Assembly (NCBI GenBank): GCA_022478985.1
Contig: JAKSZP010000141.1
Span: 112,065-176,064, forward strand
Direction: 5' to 3'
DNA: 64,000 nucleotides
Origin: Massospora cicadina
Lineage: Eukaryota; Entomophthoromycota; Entomophthoromycetes; Entomophthorales; Entomophthoraceae
Of this stretch, positions 1-12,869 are shown in pieces. The notes beneath the pieces were generated by a model. It ran no database searches, was not told where the DNA came from, and saw nothing but the letters and a program-made list of their open reading frames with translations. A program made the position numbers and the translations under genes. Numbering within the stretch: position 1 is the first letter of the stretch; each line of letters starts with the position of its first letter.

Positions 1-701
1 AAGGGTCTGGTGGTAATGGGGGGGATTTGACCAATGAGAAAAATTCCCAATGCTCTCATGCACAGGCTGGGGCATAGATGTTGATGATAGCATGCGCCAC
101 ATCAGCCCATGAGAAAGTGACAACGAGGACTTGGCCATTGAGGAAGGATTATGATGATAAAAATTTAAAAAAAATTGTTTTTCTGAACTAGCACCTCACA
201 GTGCTCTGACCAGAAGGATAGGGAAGGGAGGAGCATGGTTTTCCAAGCATCCTCAGAACCTCGCAGACAGTGGGACTCCTGGATGGCCAGGATATCCATG
301 GGTAAATTTTTTTGTAAAAAACTCAGTTTCCTAGCCTGGGACAGCAAGGCCTTGAGTCCGGCGATATTCAACGTCCCTAAAGTGAAGGCTTCCCCCATCA
401 CACCTAAGGTGTGATGGGGTGGGAACCCAGGCCCACTAGCCTCCTCTAGATCCCCATGGGCCTTCATGGCAGCATGGGTGTTTGCAGCAACGCTATTGAT
501 AGTTTTGTTAATTTTAGCTGAAAGGTTTGCGTTGGCTTTTGCCTTCACTTTTTGTTTCCCTGGCATTGAGCAAATTTTTTGCGGTGTGGATGAGTTTGGT
601 GCACCAACGTTTGGGTCAAAAAAATTTTCAGGTAGGTTGGAAACCAAGTTGGTTTCAACTGGAGCTTGGTTGCAAAGGTCAGGTGAGATCAAGTCACCCA
701 T
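1..701 (-). pseudogene. LINE endonuclease (EEP/APE-type) N-terminal part
   Basis: The frame at 165-701 starts with a linker and then shows LGTLNIAGL near residue 110 and LAIQESHCLRG near residue 137. These match the N-terminal 'NI.GL' and 'i..iQE.h' blocks of exonuclease-endonuclease-phosphatase domains that nick target DNA in LINE retrotransposition. The frame shifts near 165; continuing in another frame toward base 1 gives VTFSWADVAHAIINIYAPAC, the next block of the same fold ('viniYAP'), interrupted by a TGA. The catalytic GDxN block would be beyond the window edge. Confidence 0.75.
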
Positions 702-1737
702 AGGATCCTCAGATTGGTTGGCCCAATTGGCATGGGCTTCACAATCTGATTGGTTGATGAATTCCTGAGTTGCTTCTGCTGCAAAGGTTTCAATGTCCTC
801 CTGGCATTGGGAGTGTGGGATAGCAGTGGTGACTTTGGCTACTTCCTTGGCCGTGGCCCTGTGGGCCTGCTTGGCCTTCTTCCACTCTTGAGGGGAGATA
901 GGTTTTACCAGTAGGTAGCAGCCTTGTGCTCCCCACGGAAAAGATTCTTTGGTGCTTGTGGTTGGTTAATAGTGCGCCTCTCTGCTGGCCATGGCCACCG
1001 AGGGGTGCTCTTGGAATGTGATGCCCTCCTTGGTGGGGCATGCATGTGCCTTATGGCCAAACACATCACAGTGGGTGCAGATGGGGGTGCGCTGTCCACG
1101 GTTACCCAGAAAAGGTGGGTGGTATGCCCTTCAATATTGATATATGTGGAGTGTGGGATCTGGGTTAGGTCCTTTGTGATCTCCTTGGATGGGGTCAGAA
1201 CTGCGATGGCTTTGCCAGTGCACAGGTGTGGCATCAGCATAAAGCGTTGAATCTTGAAAGATTGTATTTCGCCATATATGGTGAGACCATCTTTCAGGTG
1301 CTGCTCCAAAATGGCACGTTTTACCGTAGTAGGCAAAAAGTCAAATGTGAGTGAAAATTTGGTTGGATTTTGTCCATCTGATGCATTTGGTTTCAATGAC
1401 CCATTGCCCTTTGGGGAGGTTGATCACTACGCGCACCACAGCAGCTTCATCTGCTGCCTCCTTGTTTTAGAAACTGAGGTCCAGCCAACCATGTGACATG
1501 GAGTGAGGTGCAATGTACACCGCGGTCAGGAAAAAGTGTGCACATCCCCAAAAAAAATTTTCCCATAAAGCTGTTTGTTGGATGTCTAGAAACACACGGA
1601 CTCCATATTTCACCAACGAGAGTGGTTGGGAGTGCGGCGTGTTGATGTACTGGTTGCATCACACTTGCCAAGTGAGGATTTCTGGGGGAATAGTGACCGC
1701 CGGTTTTTTTTTCTATTCTGCCAGTTTCTCTGGGCAT
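701..1737 (-). pseudogene. LINE ORF1-like protein with CCHC zinc knuckle (frameshifted)
   Basis: Family role: LINE ORF1 proteins bind element RNA and form the ribonucleoprotein used in retrotransposition. Visible here: a frame at 905-1396 containing a region that could be an RRM-like fold (FSLTFDFLPTT...GEIQSFKI), a frameshift, then a perfect CX2CX4HX4C knuckle (CTHCDVFGHKAHAC) at about 1038-1079. A lysine/alanine-rich linker follows and runs without a clear stop toward the endonuclease at 1-701, so ORF1 and endonuclease may have been one reading frame. Upstream, 1447-1737 gives a further piece of the N-terminal part in another frame. The RRM assignment is inference from pattern; the knuckle is directly visible. 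Confidence 0.7.
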
Positions 1738-1915
1738 TTTTGAACATTTGATGCTGCGGGCCTACCACCTGCTCCTCTTACCTTACTTGTCCAACTGCTC
1801 CCTGACATGGGCGCAGACTAATCTCCTCTGTGAGATTATCAAACTAGAATCAGACTTGAATTGAATAAGTTGCAAAAGTGATTTCAATAAGAGAGAAAAG
1901 TTTTGGCTTTAACCT

Positions 1916-2579
1916 TGTAGGAATCCAGCTTAATTATGCTCGCTGGTGCTACACCACTGGATCCCACAAAGTATTTAATAAATAAAAAATAGAGCACTAC
2001 AAAAATTGGATTTTTATGATTTTAATATGAGCTCAGGGGAAAAATGAGAAGTGATCCCTTCCTGATATTTGACAACTAGTATTTAAACTGATTTTGAGGG
2101 TTGGAGGGATTTGGGGATAGGTTTGGAATAGTTTTGATGAGCCACTTTAGGTATCATGGGTTTTGATCCTATCAGATCTTAGGGAGAGTGAGTTGATTTT
2201 GGTAAAATGGAAGTTGGGGTTTTGGGGAAGAATGTACCCATGCGGTAAGGTTTTGATGTACTGCAACCAATCACCACTAGAGAAATTTTTTCACTTTGAA
2301 GACCTCCGCCACGCCTATAAAAGGGGTGGCCCGTGTAAGCGTTGTAAAGGACTTGTGATGGTTGGGGGAGTACTTTCTGCTGGTTGCCCTGAAGTCCGTC
2401 ACATGGTCAGAGTAATCTGACTGTTCAATTTTTTAGTGCCCATGAAATGTTTGAAATGGTGTTACCCCAGTTAATGGGGCTACTGGGAATCGGCCAGGGT
2501 CTTTTGGCTGATATCTTCAATATTTTTGATATTATTAAAATCACATTTAGGGTCATCAGAAACTTGTAAATGGCTGACA
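1916..2579. repeat. LTR-like repeat (family shared with 47.6 kb and 54.8 kb)
   Basis: Begins TGTAGGAATCCAGC and ends GGCTGACA, and is related along its length to the repeats at 47572-48322 and 54826-55500, which flank a gypsy element. All three have a TATA-like motif on the plus strand (TATAAAAGG at 2316-2324 here). The ~65 bases to its right resemble the ~65 bases right of the 54.8-kb copy, so the true edge may be further right or the flank may be a piece of internal sequence. It is followed by gypsy pol remnants on the plus strand. Confidence 0.55.
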
Positions 2580-2639
2580 GTTCCTCATTTCAGCTGAATT
2601 TGACTCAAGACATTCTTCCTCTGCAGCTGAGAGGGCAAA

Positions 2640-4510
2640 TGTGACAAACCTCAGCTGGCAAAGGTGGAAGCTATCCACAAGATGACTCAGCCAGGTAATA
2701 AGCTGGATTCAGGTGTTTTGGGGGATGGTCAATTACTACCAGCGGTTCATTCCTAACTTCAGATGTATTGGGGAGCCAACTTTGAGCTATTAAATAAAAC
2801 GCCAACTATGACTGGACTGAACGTTGTCAAAACGCTTTTAATTTTTGTGAACCATGTTGGCTAGTGCTCCAGTTCTGAAAACCCCTAATTTTGAAAAGGA
2901 ATATATTATGCAAATGGAAGCTTCACTTTCTGCCATAGGGGCAGTATTATCCCAGAAGGACAATGATGGTGTGAAGCATCCCGTCGCATTTTGTAGCTGA
3001 AGCTTAAATTGTCATGAGCGAAATTACACTGTGACTGAGTGAAAGTGCTTATCGGCAATATATACATATAAACAGTTTTGGGTATACCTCCACGGGGTAA
3101 GATAAAAAGTAGTATCAGATAATGCATCCTTGTATTAGATGCAGAATCTTTGGGAGCCTGAAAGGCAGCTTGCGCAATGGTCACTGAAGCTCCAAGTTTA
3201 TGACATTTAGATAGTACACAAGCCAGTGGCTAAACATCAGAACGTGGACTGTCTCTCATTATTACCTACAGTCGCCATTATGGCAGATTTGGCGGACATG
3301 ATGTATGAGAAGATTATTGTTGGAAAATACCATGATGAGCTGCCACAGGTGATCAAAGCACTGGAGGGGCTTATATGGGAAACCTTCTTGCGCCTTAGGA
3401 AACTATATGAGAAAGTTGGTTAATTGACTCTGAGTTGTCTAAAACCTTTTGCCAGGCCATCAATTATTTGGGATGCACACAATGCGGTAGGTCATAAAGG
3501 GTTGAGGAAAACACTAGAGTTTTTGTGACAACATTACTATTATGAAAACATGCACTTGACGTGCTTGCAACAATTACTTGTTGTCATTAGTGTCAAGTGG
3601 AGAAACCTTTCCAAAAGTAAACTACCTACCAGCTGGTTAAGCCCCATTATGCTTGACACACTGTTTTCCTTGATGTAGTGGGGCCTCTGCCAACTGGGGT
3701 GAAGCGCTCCAATTATATACTAGTAGAGATAGATCACTTGACCAGGTGGGTGTAAGCAAGAGCAATTAGAGATCTAGGGGCTGTTATTGTCACCAAGTTC
3801 ATTATGAAGTGTGTCATACAGTGACATGGCTGTCTGCAGTTTATTTTCACGAACAATGGGATTAATTTCACGTCTCATCCTTCCAAAGTTGAACAAACTT
3901 TTGGCAATCCGCAGGGTCCTAACTACACCATACCAACTTAGTCTAATGGGATGGTTGAGCAGGTTAATGGAGCATTAATGAACATTTTTCACAAGCTTGT
4001 AAAATATCGCCCCACAGAGTGACTTACCTTCTTATCCACCACCATCTTCACTTATAATATAAGCTATTGTTCATCAATGGAAAAAAGTCCCTTCCACTTT
4101 TTTTATGGAAGACATCTGGCTTGACTTTGTTTTATTAATGTGTGGAGGACACTGGCAGAGTTGAGTCACAGTACTATTTGAAGAACTTAACAGACATTCT
4201 GATAAAACTTCAAGCTGAATCTTATTCCTCCAGTTTAGTCAAGAAGATTTGTGATCAGGCGACTGACCAATGTAGATGTAGCAGACTCCCACAGTTCGTC
4301 ATAGAAGATTATGTCTTTTTATATGGCCAACATGGTTTTGGAATGAAGAACAAGCTTTCCAACACATGGACCTAACCATTTGAGATAATTGAGAAGACAG
4401 GAATTAATGCCTACACCATTAAGAAACCTGCAGGTGGTCAGATTATTAACCAAGTACACACTAATTTCCTGCGACATATAAACAATAAGTGACTTATCTT
4501 CCCTTCAAGT
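2640..4510 (+). pseudogene. Ty3/gypsy pol remnant: RT end, RNase H, integrase
   Basis: Plus-strand fragments appear in gypsy order. Around 2720-2750: GMVNYYQRFIPNF, the RT/RNase H connection block. Around 2890-3010: a segment with IGAVLSQKDNDGVKHPVAF and NCHERNYTVTE, the RNase H core. Around 3480-3600: an integrase zinc-finger region (GHKGLRKTLEF...). Around 3660-4110: an integrase core with LPTGVKRSNYILVEIDHLTRW, FTNNGINFTS and NGMVEQVNGALMNIF. From 4230 comes an integrase C-terminal stretch. Frames are cut by several TAA, TAG and TGA codons. Gag, protease and most of RT are absent, so this is a truncated, inactive copy. Confidence 0.75.
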
Positions 4511-5139
4511 GGGGGTAATATTGAGGAATTAGTATGACTAGCCAATAAGTCATATTTAGTTTGGCGGATTGTATTTTAATCGCTGAAGGGGACTTTAAAC
4601 TTAGATAGTCAATTATTAGACTTGAAGCGAGTCAATAAAGCAAAATTAGTTTGGAAAATAGAGTAAATTCCGCTGGAGCCTTAACGATGAGGTGGAACCA
4701 GACAAGTTCTGGTGAATGAATAATAGCTAAGCCAAAGGGTCATAACTGACCAAAGTGAGAAAGATATATGTGGAATGAGAAGACAAGAAGAGGGTCTTTT
4801 TTGAGAGAGAAAGAGAGTGGATATTAGGAAAAAGGAAGTGCAAGCAGAAAGAGTCTGCTAGTTATATTAAATTATATAAAGTAAATTGGTTGAGGCGATT
4901 GCCTCATATTTAAATGTTTATTAAGTTCAATTTGCATACCAACGATCTCCATATTGTTGACCGTTGCTCAGTTCACTCAACCCTGTGCAACCCTTCTGGC
5001 AAATATCAACCATATTGCTAATTTTATAACACCACCAATTTTTTATTCTGACATAAAGCCAGCAGCGGGGATGAGTACTAATCAATACATGAACTGAATG
5101 GCAAGTTAATTATTGAACTTCAATCACAGGCGCTTGATG

Positions 5140-5385
5140 CCACCTTAAATAAAGGGATCAAAGAAAAGTCAATGGATGACAAGAACTGACTAGTGATACA
5201 TGAGTATCATGTGGGGAATATGGTAGCCTATTGCAACACCCATGGTTTTGGATGGAGAAATAAGCATGATTCTTTGTGATCAGGTCTGTTTGAAGTGATT
5301 GCCAAGTTATGAATTTGCCTACACAATAAAGAACCCACAGATGGTTGTGTAGTGAACTGGGTCCATACAAGATATCTTAAGTATT
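5140..5385 (+). pseudogene. Second fragment of gypsy integrase C-terminal region
   Basis: The sequence parallels 4290-4470: THGFGWRNKHDS here against QHGFGMKNKLSN there, then FEVIAKL, a Gly-containing turn and VNWVHTRYL, against the IIEKTG...INQVHTNFL end of the upstream copy. This is the domain that follows the integrase core in gypsy elements ('GPfeV...vHvs.L'). It is either a duplicated end of the same element or a second insertion. No LTR could be placed reliably between the two. Confidence 0.55.
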
Positions 5386-7572
5386 TGATCTAGAGAGAAT
5401 TAAGTGCAATGTTCCCAAAGGATTAATGAACCTAGAAAAAATAAGTCAAGTTCTAGCGTTGGTCAAGTACCAGGTGTGGACCGCTGAAACATAATGGGTG
5501 GTTAAGTCTTAAAATATACCTCTTAACCACAATAGCTGGTTAAGTTCAGAACAATGAAACGCTGAACCAGAGTAGGGGAAATAAAAAGATGGACCTCTGA
5601 ACCTACTTAAGTTAAGTCCCATTGCAAAAAAAATAACATAAGGAAAGAACAAAATAAAATAATAGATAAAAATCCTTAAGAAAAATATATAAAAATATAA
5701 AATTGCAAAATAATATATATAAATTTGCCATTTATTTGTCATCATCAAAAAGCATCTGGTGATGTCCTCTTATGTTATTAGTAGGGCCAACTTGGGTTGA
5801 AACTGGGATTACTATAAGTAGTACCAAGGCACTTAAGAAAATCAATACACATAAGTAGAATTAGGACGTGTTGAAACTAGATTTTCCAAGGGTAGTCCCT
5901 TATGAAATAAAGCCCATTCTGGGGGAATACAGGGAACAAAGAATTGTAGAACCCAACTGAGAAGATCCTTAAAATGACAAGGTGTCATATAACCCTGACC
6001 TGAGGGAATACAGGCTTTCCAGACCTTTTTATCAGCAAGAACACCCAAACTAGGCTGGCACGGCATGTGGCTGTGGGAACCAAGCTCTGCAGAGGTAGCA
6101 GTGAGAAAACATGGAATGGAAACGTGCAAAAGAGAAGGGCTAAACCAAGACACATTGAGGTAGGAATTGAGATGGACCAAGAGAACCCCAAATTTAAACC
6201 ATGGTTGCAAACTCAGTCAGAATTAAAGCGGCGTATATTCACACAAAATCTTTATTGCTGAATAATCTGGTCAAGTGGGAGTATTTGTTTGATTTTTTCC
6301 CACCTTACCCAGCTTCATTGATTATAGTTGATATGCTGGTCCAAAAGGGGATTCATCCCACTAGGGAATGTTGGAGTTATCATTTTATATACAATAATTT
6401 ATTGTTTGGAGAAATAATTAGAGAATATTTTCTATCTGCTAGATTACAATCCACCGGATTGATGAGTGTTTTGTCAGGGATGAACCCAACAATAAACAAG
6501 GGATTAGGGTGTCAATTTCATTATCAATACCTTAATTGACATGTAGGAGTCAATCAGGTTTAGTTGCCAATTAATTAAAATGGTTATGTTTTGCTTGTGA
6601 GTAATGCTGCCTGTGATAGAGAAACTTTTGAAAAGAAAAATTTCTGTGTACAATTTGCTGTTTATGGGTTTTATACCATTACCTAAAAAGGTTGTTACTA
6701 AATAAGGGTAATTTGATGGGAGTTGAGCGAAGATTTTGGAACACGTTTTTGGTTCAACTCAGAAGAGGTCACAGTCAAGTGTGGAAAGAGTCTGATCAAT
6801 TTAGGAGGAAGGTCATAATTTTGTAATAAATGGAAGAATTAATTCATTGATGACGACCATCATTCTCAATTGGGGCGCCAAGTGTAAAGTTTTGCACAAA
6901 ATTACCTATAAAATTCCCCTTAGTTTATAAAACAAAGCAGATCATATCTAATTGGAATAAACTATTAGAAATAAATTTTTATAATTTAGACTGTTTGCTC
7001 TTGTGATTAAAGTTGGAAGGACAAGAAGATCCTTTGTCTATATTACTGATCTCTGAGGACTCTTCATGACTAGAAGAAGAACCTCTGAACCTTATCTTAG
7101 GTTACATTCTACCAGAAGAAATAGGGAAGAAGTCCCTACAATTCCAGATGAAGTCAATATTGAGACAAGCACCAGGTTGGCGTTAACCCTAACAACTATA
7201 TTGGCTATCAAAAGCTCAACTAGAGTAGTAGTCTTCATACTACTGCTGAATTTTATAATCTATAATTTATCAACAATTCAAACAATGCACATTCAAAGAA
7301 TCTGTGCAGTTGAACAAGAGAGCTAAAGTGAGTACTATCCAGAAAGAGAAAATAAATCCCTAAGATTTTTCAGTTGGTGCTTAATTGAGTCATAAAAAGC
7401 TCCAAAGTTTTAACAACTGTGACTGGTGGGTTCAAGTTGAGTGAGGTGATAATTAGTCTCCCTAGTAAATGCACTAAGATTGTCCATCACATCTAATATG
7501 GCAGCAAGTGTGACTCTGGGATCCAATGATACTACATCTAGATTTATCTTAAACCCTTGGGCTACATTCTTA
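5386..7572. other. No gene recognised
   Basis: AT-rich sequence with only short open frames (112 codons at 6201-6539 and 86 codons at 7066-7326, both plus strand) that match no family I recognise and show no coding-like features. At 6866-6890 a GGCGCCAAGTGTAAAG stretch read on the minus strand resembles the junction of an LTR end (TTTACA) and a primer binding site (TTGGCGCC), which could mark an old minus-strand LTR element; I could not find partner LTRs. Confidence 0.4.
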
Positions 7573-7588
7573 TCTGATCCCTAAAGAT

Positions 7589-7877
7589 TATATTTTATTT
7601 GAGGTGGGCTGACCTGGGGATGATACTGCACCAATAAAGGATGAAGGGGATTTGAATTAATGGGAAAGGAGGATAAAATCTGAAAAACCTCCATGTGTGG
7701 CGTATGATAGGCCAGGAACTCCATGGACCACCTTTGCTATTCGCTATCTCAGTTTGGGGCATTGGTGCGCAACGCCAACACAGTCATAATTGTCCCCTAC
7801 CCAAAGTTCCAGTACCAGAATCGAACTTGGGGAGGCAGCAGTAGAGGTCCCTATTCTACCACTTGGGTATCCTCCCC
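7589..7877 (-). mobile_element. tRNA-derived SINE, copy 1 (16-bp target duplication)
   Basis: Minus-strand SINE. Reading from 7877: a tRNA-like head with A box (complement of 7853-7869) and B box (GTTCGATTCTG, complement of 7817-7828), a body, and a 3' tail ...GGTCAGCCCACCTCAAATAAAA. It is flanked by identical 16-bp direct repeats TCTGATCCCTAAAGAT at 7573-7588 and 7878-7893, which defines the insertion exactly. A near-identical copy lies at 40218-40499. The tail resembles that of the LINE at 63.3 kb, so that type of LINE probably supplied the machinery. Confidence 0.92.
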
Positions 7878-7893
7878 TCTGATCCCTAAAGAT

Positions 7894-10800
7894 GCAAATG
7901 CAGTTCAGACTTTCTAAAGACTTGTTTAGTTTGCTGGGAGCCAGCATCAAAGGTACCAGATGGCCCTTGGGGCTATATGGACATTCAGGACCTTCTGTCT
8001 CTTCAATCCTGGGGACACTTTTGTGAGAGGATAATTCTTTAAGTGTTGCTGTAGTGCTAAAGAGGGATTTGACTTTGTTGAGACAGTGACCACAAGCAGA
8101 TTCAAGGAGTAGTGTGTTTTGGCAGAGCTGGCCCTCAAGGTGACCAGAAATTTAATTGTTCAATATAGTGAGCTGGTTTGGACATCATTTACTAGTATGC
8201 AATTATCTATGATTGCACCCCTGTTATCATGAATTGAGAAGGTAGCATTTTAGAAATCTATAATATTTAATAAAAGGCTCATGTAAGTCCCATCTGTCAA
8301 GCTAATTTGTGATGATACAATATTACTACTTGAAGGATATAGTGGATGGCCGGATGGACAAAACTTCAGAGGTATTTTTTGACTCCAAGGGTCAATTTTC
8401 TGAGAGTTGAGTTGAGGAATATAAGTCTTGCATTGCAGAAGGTACAGTGGTAGCCCAGGTTCAAATAGATCGGCCTCCCACAGGGTAGATCCCAATTAAT
8501 AATTGTTATATTTTATTGTTGATATCTTCAAAAAAGAAAATGATACTATGTTTGATTAGCAGAAGGTAAGGTAAACTCAAATTTACCTGAAATTTTAAGA
8601 TTCTATGATGCAATGGAGTCACCTCTTATTAAAAAGTGTTGATCCATCAGGTTAAACTCCTCACCCAATCTGCATTTGGTTCTCTTTTCTTGTAATTTTC
8701 CGTTATTAGTGATATAAAAAGTCTATGCATAGCTTAGAGGAACCTGTAGTGAGCACTACATGTGTTAGCTTACCAGTAATCTATACTGTAAGTGAGGTTC
8801 AAAGGGGGCTCAAAGCTGTAATTAACAAGAACTATCAAATCATCTGGAAAAGAGGAGTGTATAGACTATATCTATATTGATCAAAAGCTCTCAATATCAT
8901 ATGATGGGTAAGTATGCGTTGCTAAGAGGATCCTCTTAGTCCCTTTATAAAAATCTTTTAATTATTTCCAATAAACTGTTCAGTTGAGGTCTTCATTGTC
9001 ATCCTTCTTCAATGGCATCATAAAAACTTTGACTGGAGGCGTCCTTTGTAAGGTGAAGGGAGCTGAGAAGCAACTTGGAAGGCATCTTCACTGGTTTCAG
9101 CTCACGTGAGAATTTTTATTCAGACCTTTCAAAACCAACTCTTATAGAAGGTCCCAGATGTGAATGAGATTGTTTGATTACTTCCTCATCAATGCTTAAT
9201 TTAAAAGTGTAAATCTTGACTCATTTGTTATCTCAAATCCTTACAGTATTCATGAGTTAAATATTTCCCTACACATCCCATCTCAGCCTCTTTAGTTACA
9301 TAAGGTAGAGATTTTAAGGACTTCCTTCATATAGTAAAGAAGATTGGAAGCATATATAGACCCTAAATTTGTAAATCAATATGCTTGAAGCTTTTTATAT
9401 CCTTGCATTTTTTAACTTATAGAACCCCATACCATAGGTCAAAGGGTATTTACCAATAGATTTTAAAAAAAGGCTTTTAATTTTCTTTAATACTTTGGTA
9501 GTTGCCTTTTTAATTATTCGCTTAGAAAGTGAACACTATAATTGAAAAGTAGAGCTGATGGTATAATTTACAGCTATTGCTCCAAGTCTTCTGTCTTTTT
9601 GTATTATGGTAGTACTATATGCTGGTTATCAAGCTAATCTATGAGAACATAATTGGTCTCCACATTTTTCTAACTTTTAAATAGCTTCTTTAAAGCTTTT
9701 AGCACTATTTCTCATTTATACTTATAGATTCACTTTACCTTAACTAGTGGTCTTTATAACTTCTAGCTCCTACCTCAACTGTTATCAATGAATACAGGCA
9801 AGGATTTTATAGCATGAACTGCTTTACCTAAGTTTATGTTTACTAATTATAAATAGAACTAACTGTTGTTAGTTTGGGTAAAATTAATAAATTACTTAAT
9901 GTTTATTAAATATTCATGATTATGGAAAATAAAAGTTTTAAATGGGAGATGGATGGTGCACAAGTATGAAAGGTCTAGGATAATGTAAGAGAATGCCATA
10001 TATGCAATAAGATAAACATAAATATTAATAATTTTAGTTTTATATTTTCTCAACAATAGATTTAATTTGATGCAATAATCATTGATATAAAACGATTTTT
10101 AAGTATTTAATGTCACAACAGAACAAATAATAGCTGCTATTAAAAGATAACTATAAAAAAATAAGAGCCTATCAATATATGGTGACAGACCATCCTCTTT
10201 GCATTGTTGAAGAAGCATAAGACTATTATTGTCAGATGTATTTAATAGTTTTTACTAACTGATGTTGATAGATTGATAAAGAACTCAAAATAATGATATT
10301 ATTCAAAATTGTTTTGGTTTACACATATCAACTTCATTGAAGATTACAAATTAATACCTGTATATTATGTAAGATAGTAGATAGCCTATTTGGTTGCAGT
10401 ATACAATTGGTAGGATTAAAGAGACAAGAGAAAACTGGGCTGTAGGTGGAGGCTCCCAACATATATAACAGTGACCTCAGAATGCAATGAAAGACTCTAC
10501 CTTCAGGAATCATACTTAGAACTGATGGAGGGGTTTTGGGCCCTCTGAAATGGTGAAAGTGAGGGTGAGGGGTTTCTCAGGTTTGTGTATACTACTATTC
10601 AAGGAAACTTTTAAAAATTTTCATTATTATGTCATGGAAGCGGCTAATAAAACGAAGACTGGTCTGCCAGTCTGGATGAGTAAAAACTTAAAGTGCAAAC
10701 CAGAATAACATGGGTATAGCCAACCACAGTAACCTATATCTATTATTGAAATAATAAAAACTTGAGATTGCCATTTTAAAGAAGTTACCAATACTCCCAG

Positions 10801-11853
10801 TATAAGCCAGACAGTGGTGCAGGTGCAGCTGAGGATCCATGAGGGGTGGGCTTCAGAGGCAGAGGATTTACAAGGGGAGCATTTGTTGCAGCAGGAGTGG
10901 AAACATTAGAGAATGGCTACAGAGATTTGGTAATTGGGCTGTAAGTACCAGAAAATATTAAGGTGAAGTCACTGTCATTTAGAGCAGTTATATTGGGTGG
11001 CAAGGACAGGTTTCCCCATACTGTTCTCATTCATGGACTGAAGTTAAGAGTCTTAATGAGAACCACTATGGTCCAGTCAGCTCAAAGACTAAGGAGCATT
11101 GAAGATCATAATTACCACAAACTATTCCAAAAGCCAAATTAAAGATTTTAAGGTTTTCATTCATATAAAAAGTGAAACTTGTAAACAAAAGAAACTGTTG
11201 AAGCTGTTGACTTTATAAAAAATATAAAAATGAGAATAAGAGTAGTATACATTATAATCATGAAATTCAACATAGCTAGATATAATGTATCAACACACTA
11301 TGGAATTATGATAGTGTTTCTGATTTAAGTCAACGAGTAAGATCACTAAATCCCTGTTCAGATTAGCGCTATCAAAAATTTTACCATACTTTTTACAGAT
11401 TTTCCACATCCTGACATGGTGGCGATCTGTTTGGCAGAGCTGGCAGTCCACACTTACAGACAGAGAAGGTAAGGCCATTTTAGTTTGAATTAAAAAGAAT
11501 TGGAACACCTGAACATACTGAGATGGGCTCACTACCCCCTGAGGCAAGTTTTAAGGCTTTTAGGGGAACTCTAAGTTCAGGTTTGATTTAAATTATTTTT
11601 CAATTAATGTCTAAATATGCCTTTTAAAAGAACTTAGACCCCATACTTGGCCAATATGGTGTCAGAGAGGAAGGAAACCTGCCTGCTGGCGGTAACCCTT
11701 TGGCATCCACCAACTCCTTGCAAAGCCTCTGAAACTTTACACTAACTTCTTAGTTGTATGAAGTATCAGGAGGTTATAAACCTTAAGAGGGTAAGCTGTA
11801 ACACTTGCTCATCCACTACATAGTATATATTGCCTCTTGTTGTTAAGGGGGGC
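7894..11853. other. No gene recognised, AT-rich
   Basis: About 4 kb without a recognisable coding region, RNA gene or clean repeat. A minus-strand open frame at 11290-11547 (85 codons) has a CQLC motif followed by histidines and a second cysteine, but nothing around it supports a known domain. The minus-strand frame at 8250-8495 is also unassigned. I take the interval to be old, diverged repeat or intergenic sequence. Confidence 0.4.
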
Positions 11854-11858
11854 AACAT

Positions 11859-12713
11859 TGTAAGGAGAGTGTCTATAACTCTCCAGTTCCCATTGTGGCA
11901 GTGCTCGGTGCATAGGCCCAACAACAGGTAACTAGCCATTAGTGTCAGAGAGATAAGAGATCAGCAGAGGGTGCTGGAGCAATAACCGCTGAGGCATAAT
12001 ATTGCGAATTTCATAATAAAACCCCATAGAAGGGCAACGCGGTGCACATATTGGACAGATTTAGGCAGCCCAGGTTGGAGGGATCCTGGGCGGACAAATG
12101 GTGCATGAGGGGAGAGCAGAATGGCACTTGCAATGGCAAGTGGAATGGAACACGAGACCTCCTCAAAGAATTCCCGCACATGGGGCGTTCTGAATATCAT
12201 AAAATAAAAAAGACTTATAACAGGAGATAGGTTTATTTGGGAAGTCGACCAACAAGGAATGTTGGTCAGGAAAAATGTATTTAAGCTCAGATGGGGAAAT
12301 TGGGGTTATGCCACAGTGGGCCCAAGCAGCGGCTCACCAATAGGGCGATACTGCCATCTGAGTTAGTAAAATAGGCCAAAACTGACTTCACATAAAGTTA
12401 TGAACTGAATTTGGATTTGACTGAGCGCGTTATCTCATAGCTGGAACGGGTTTTGAACCCTTGTTCTGAAACTAAGCGAACTGAACCATCCGCCTTAATA
12501 TGGTAGATAGTTCGTTTTAATGCTTGAGCTGCTGTCAGGGGCTGGGCACTTGGCACCCCACTAGGACCAACCTGGGCATATTTTGCCCTTACCCAGCGCC
12601 GATCCAGGGTGTGCCTCAGGTCTGGGAGGCCCTGTAGCTTAACCTTTTGGGCCTCCAAGCGCCCAGCCTTGTCTTTGGGGTTGACCCCAATATGATGTCA
12701 TGTGTACATGACA
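11859..12713 (-). repeat. 3' LTR of the chromovirus
   Basis: 855-bp direct repeat of 16970-17823. In element orientation it follows a purine tract and carries TG...CA ends. Differences from the partner are mostly scattered single-base changes plus a few small indels, for example near 12190 and 12400. Confidence 0.93.
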
Positions 12714-12869
12714 TTACCCTCTCCTCCCAATGGGGCTCAACCCCCCTCTAGGGGCTTGTGCCAGAGAAAAGTTCCTGTGGGCAGGGGCCAACTTCATGGC
12801 AGCGACATATGGTTTGGGTTGGGATCTGGAAGCCTGGGGAAAACGCTGGTGGAAGGCGTCAATTAGATC

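Larger units (their letters stand above)
1..1780 (-). mobile_element. LINE (non-LTR retrotransposon), 5' half, cut by window edge
   Basis: Reading the minus strand from about 1780 down to base 1, one can follow an ORF1-type region, a CCHC zinc knuckle, a low-complexity linker and then the start of an apurinic-type endonuclease. The order ORF1 then endonuclease is that of LINEs. Reverse transcriptase would lie beyond base 1, outside the window. Frames are interrupted by several shifts, so this copy looks inactive. The 5' end is not sharply defined and I could not find a target duplication because the 3' end is missing. Confidence 0.8.

Noticed and set aside
6201..6539. 112-codon plus-strand open frame
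   Set aside because: Composition and lack of any domain, together with overlap by opposite-strand frames, suggest a chance ORF. Not listed as a gene.
7723..7917. Short open frames on both strands at 7.7-7.95 kb (and again at 40.34-40.56 kb)
   Set aside because: They lie across the SINE and recur with it; they are by-products of the repeat sequence and not genes.
12042..12658. Open frames at 11.96-12.66 kb and matching ones at 16.75-17.77 kb
   Set aside because: They are inside the chromovirus LTRs and appear twice because LTRs are direct repeats; no coding evidence.
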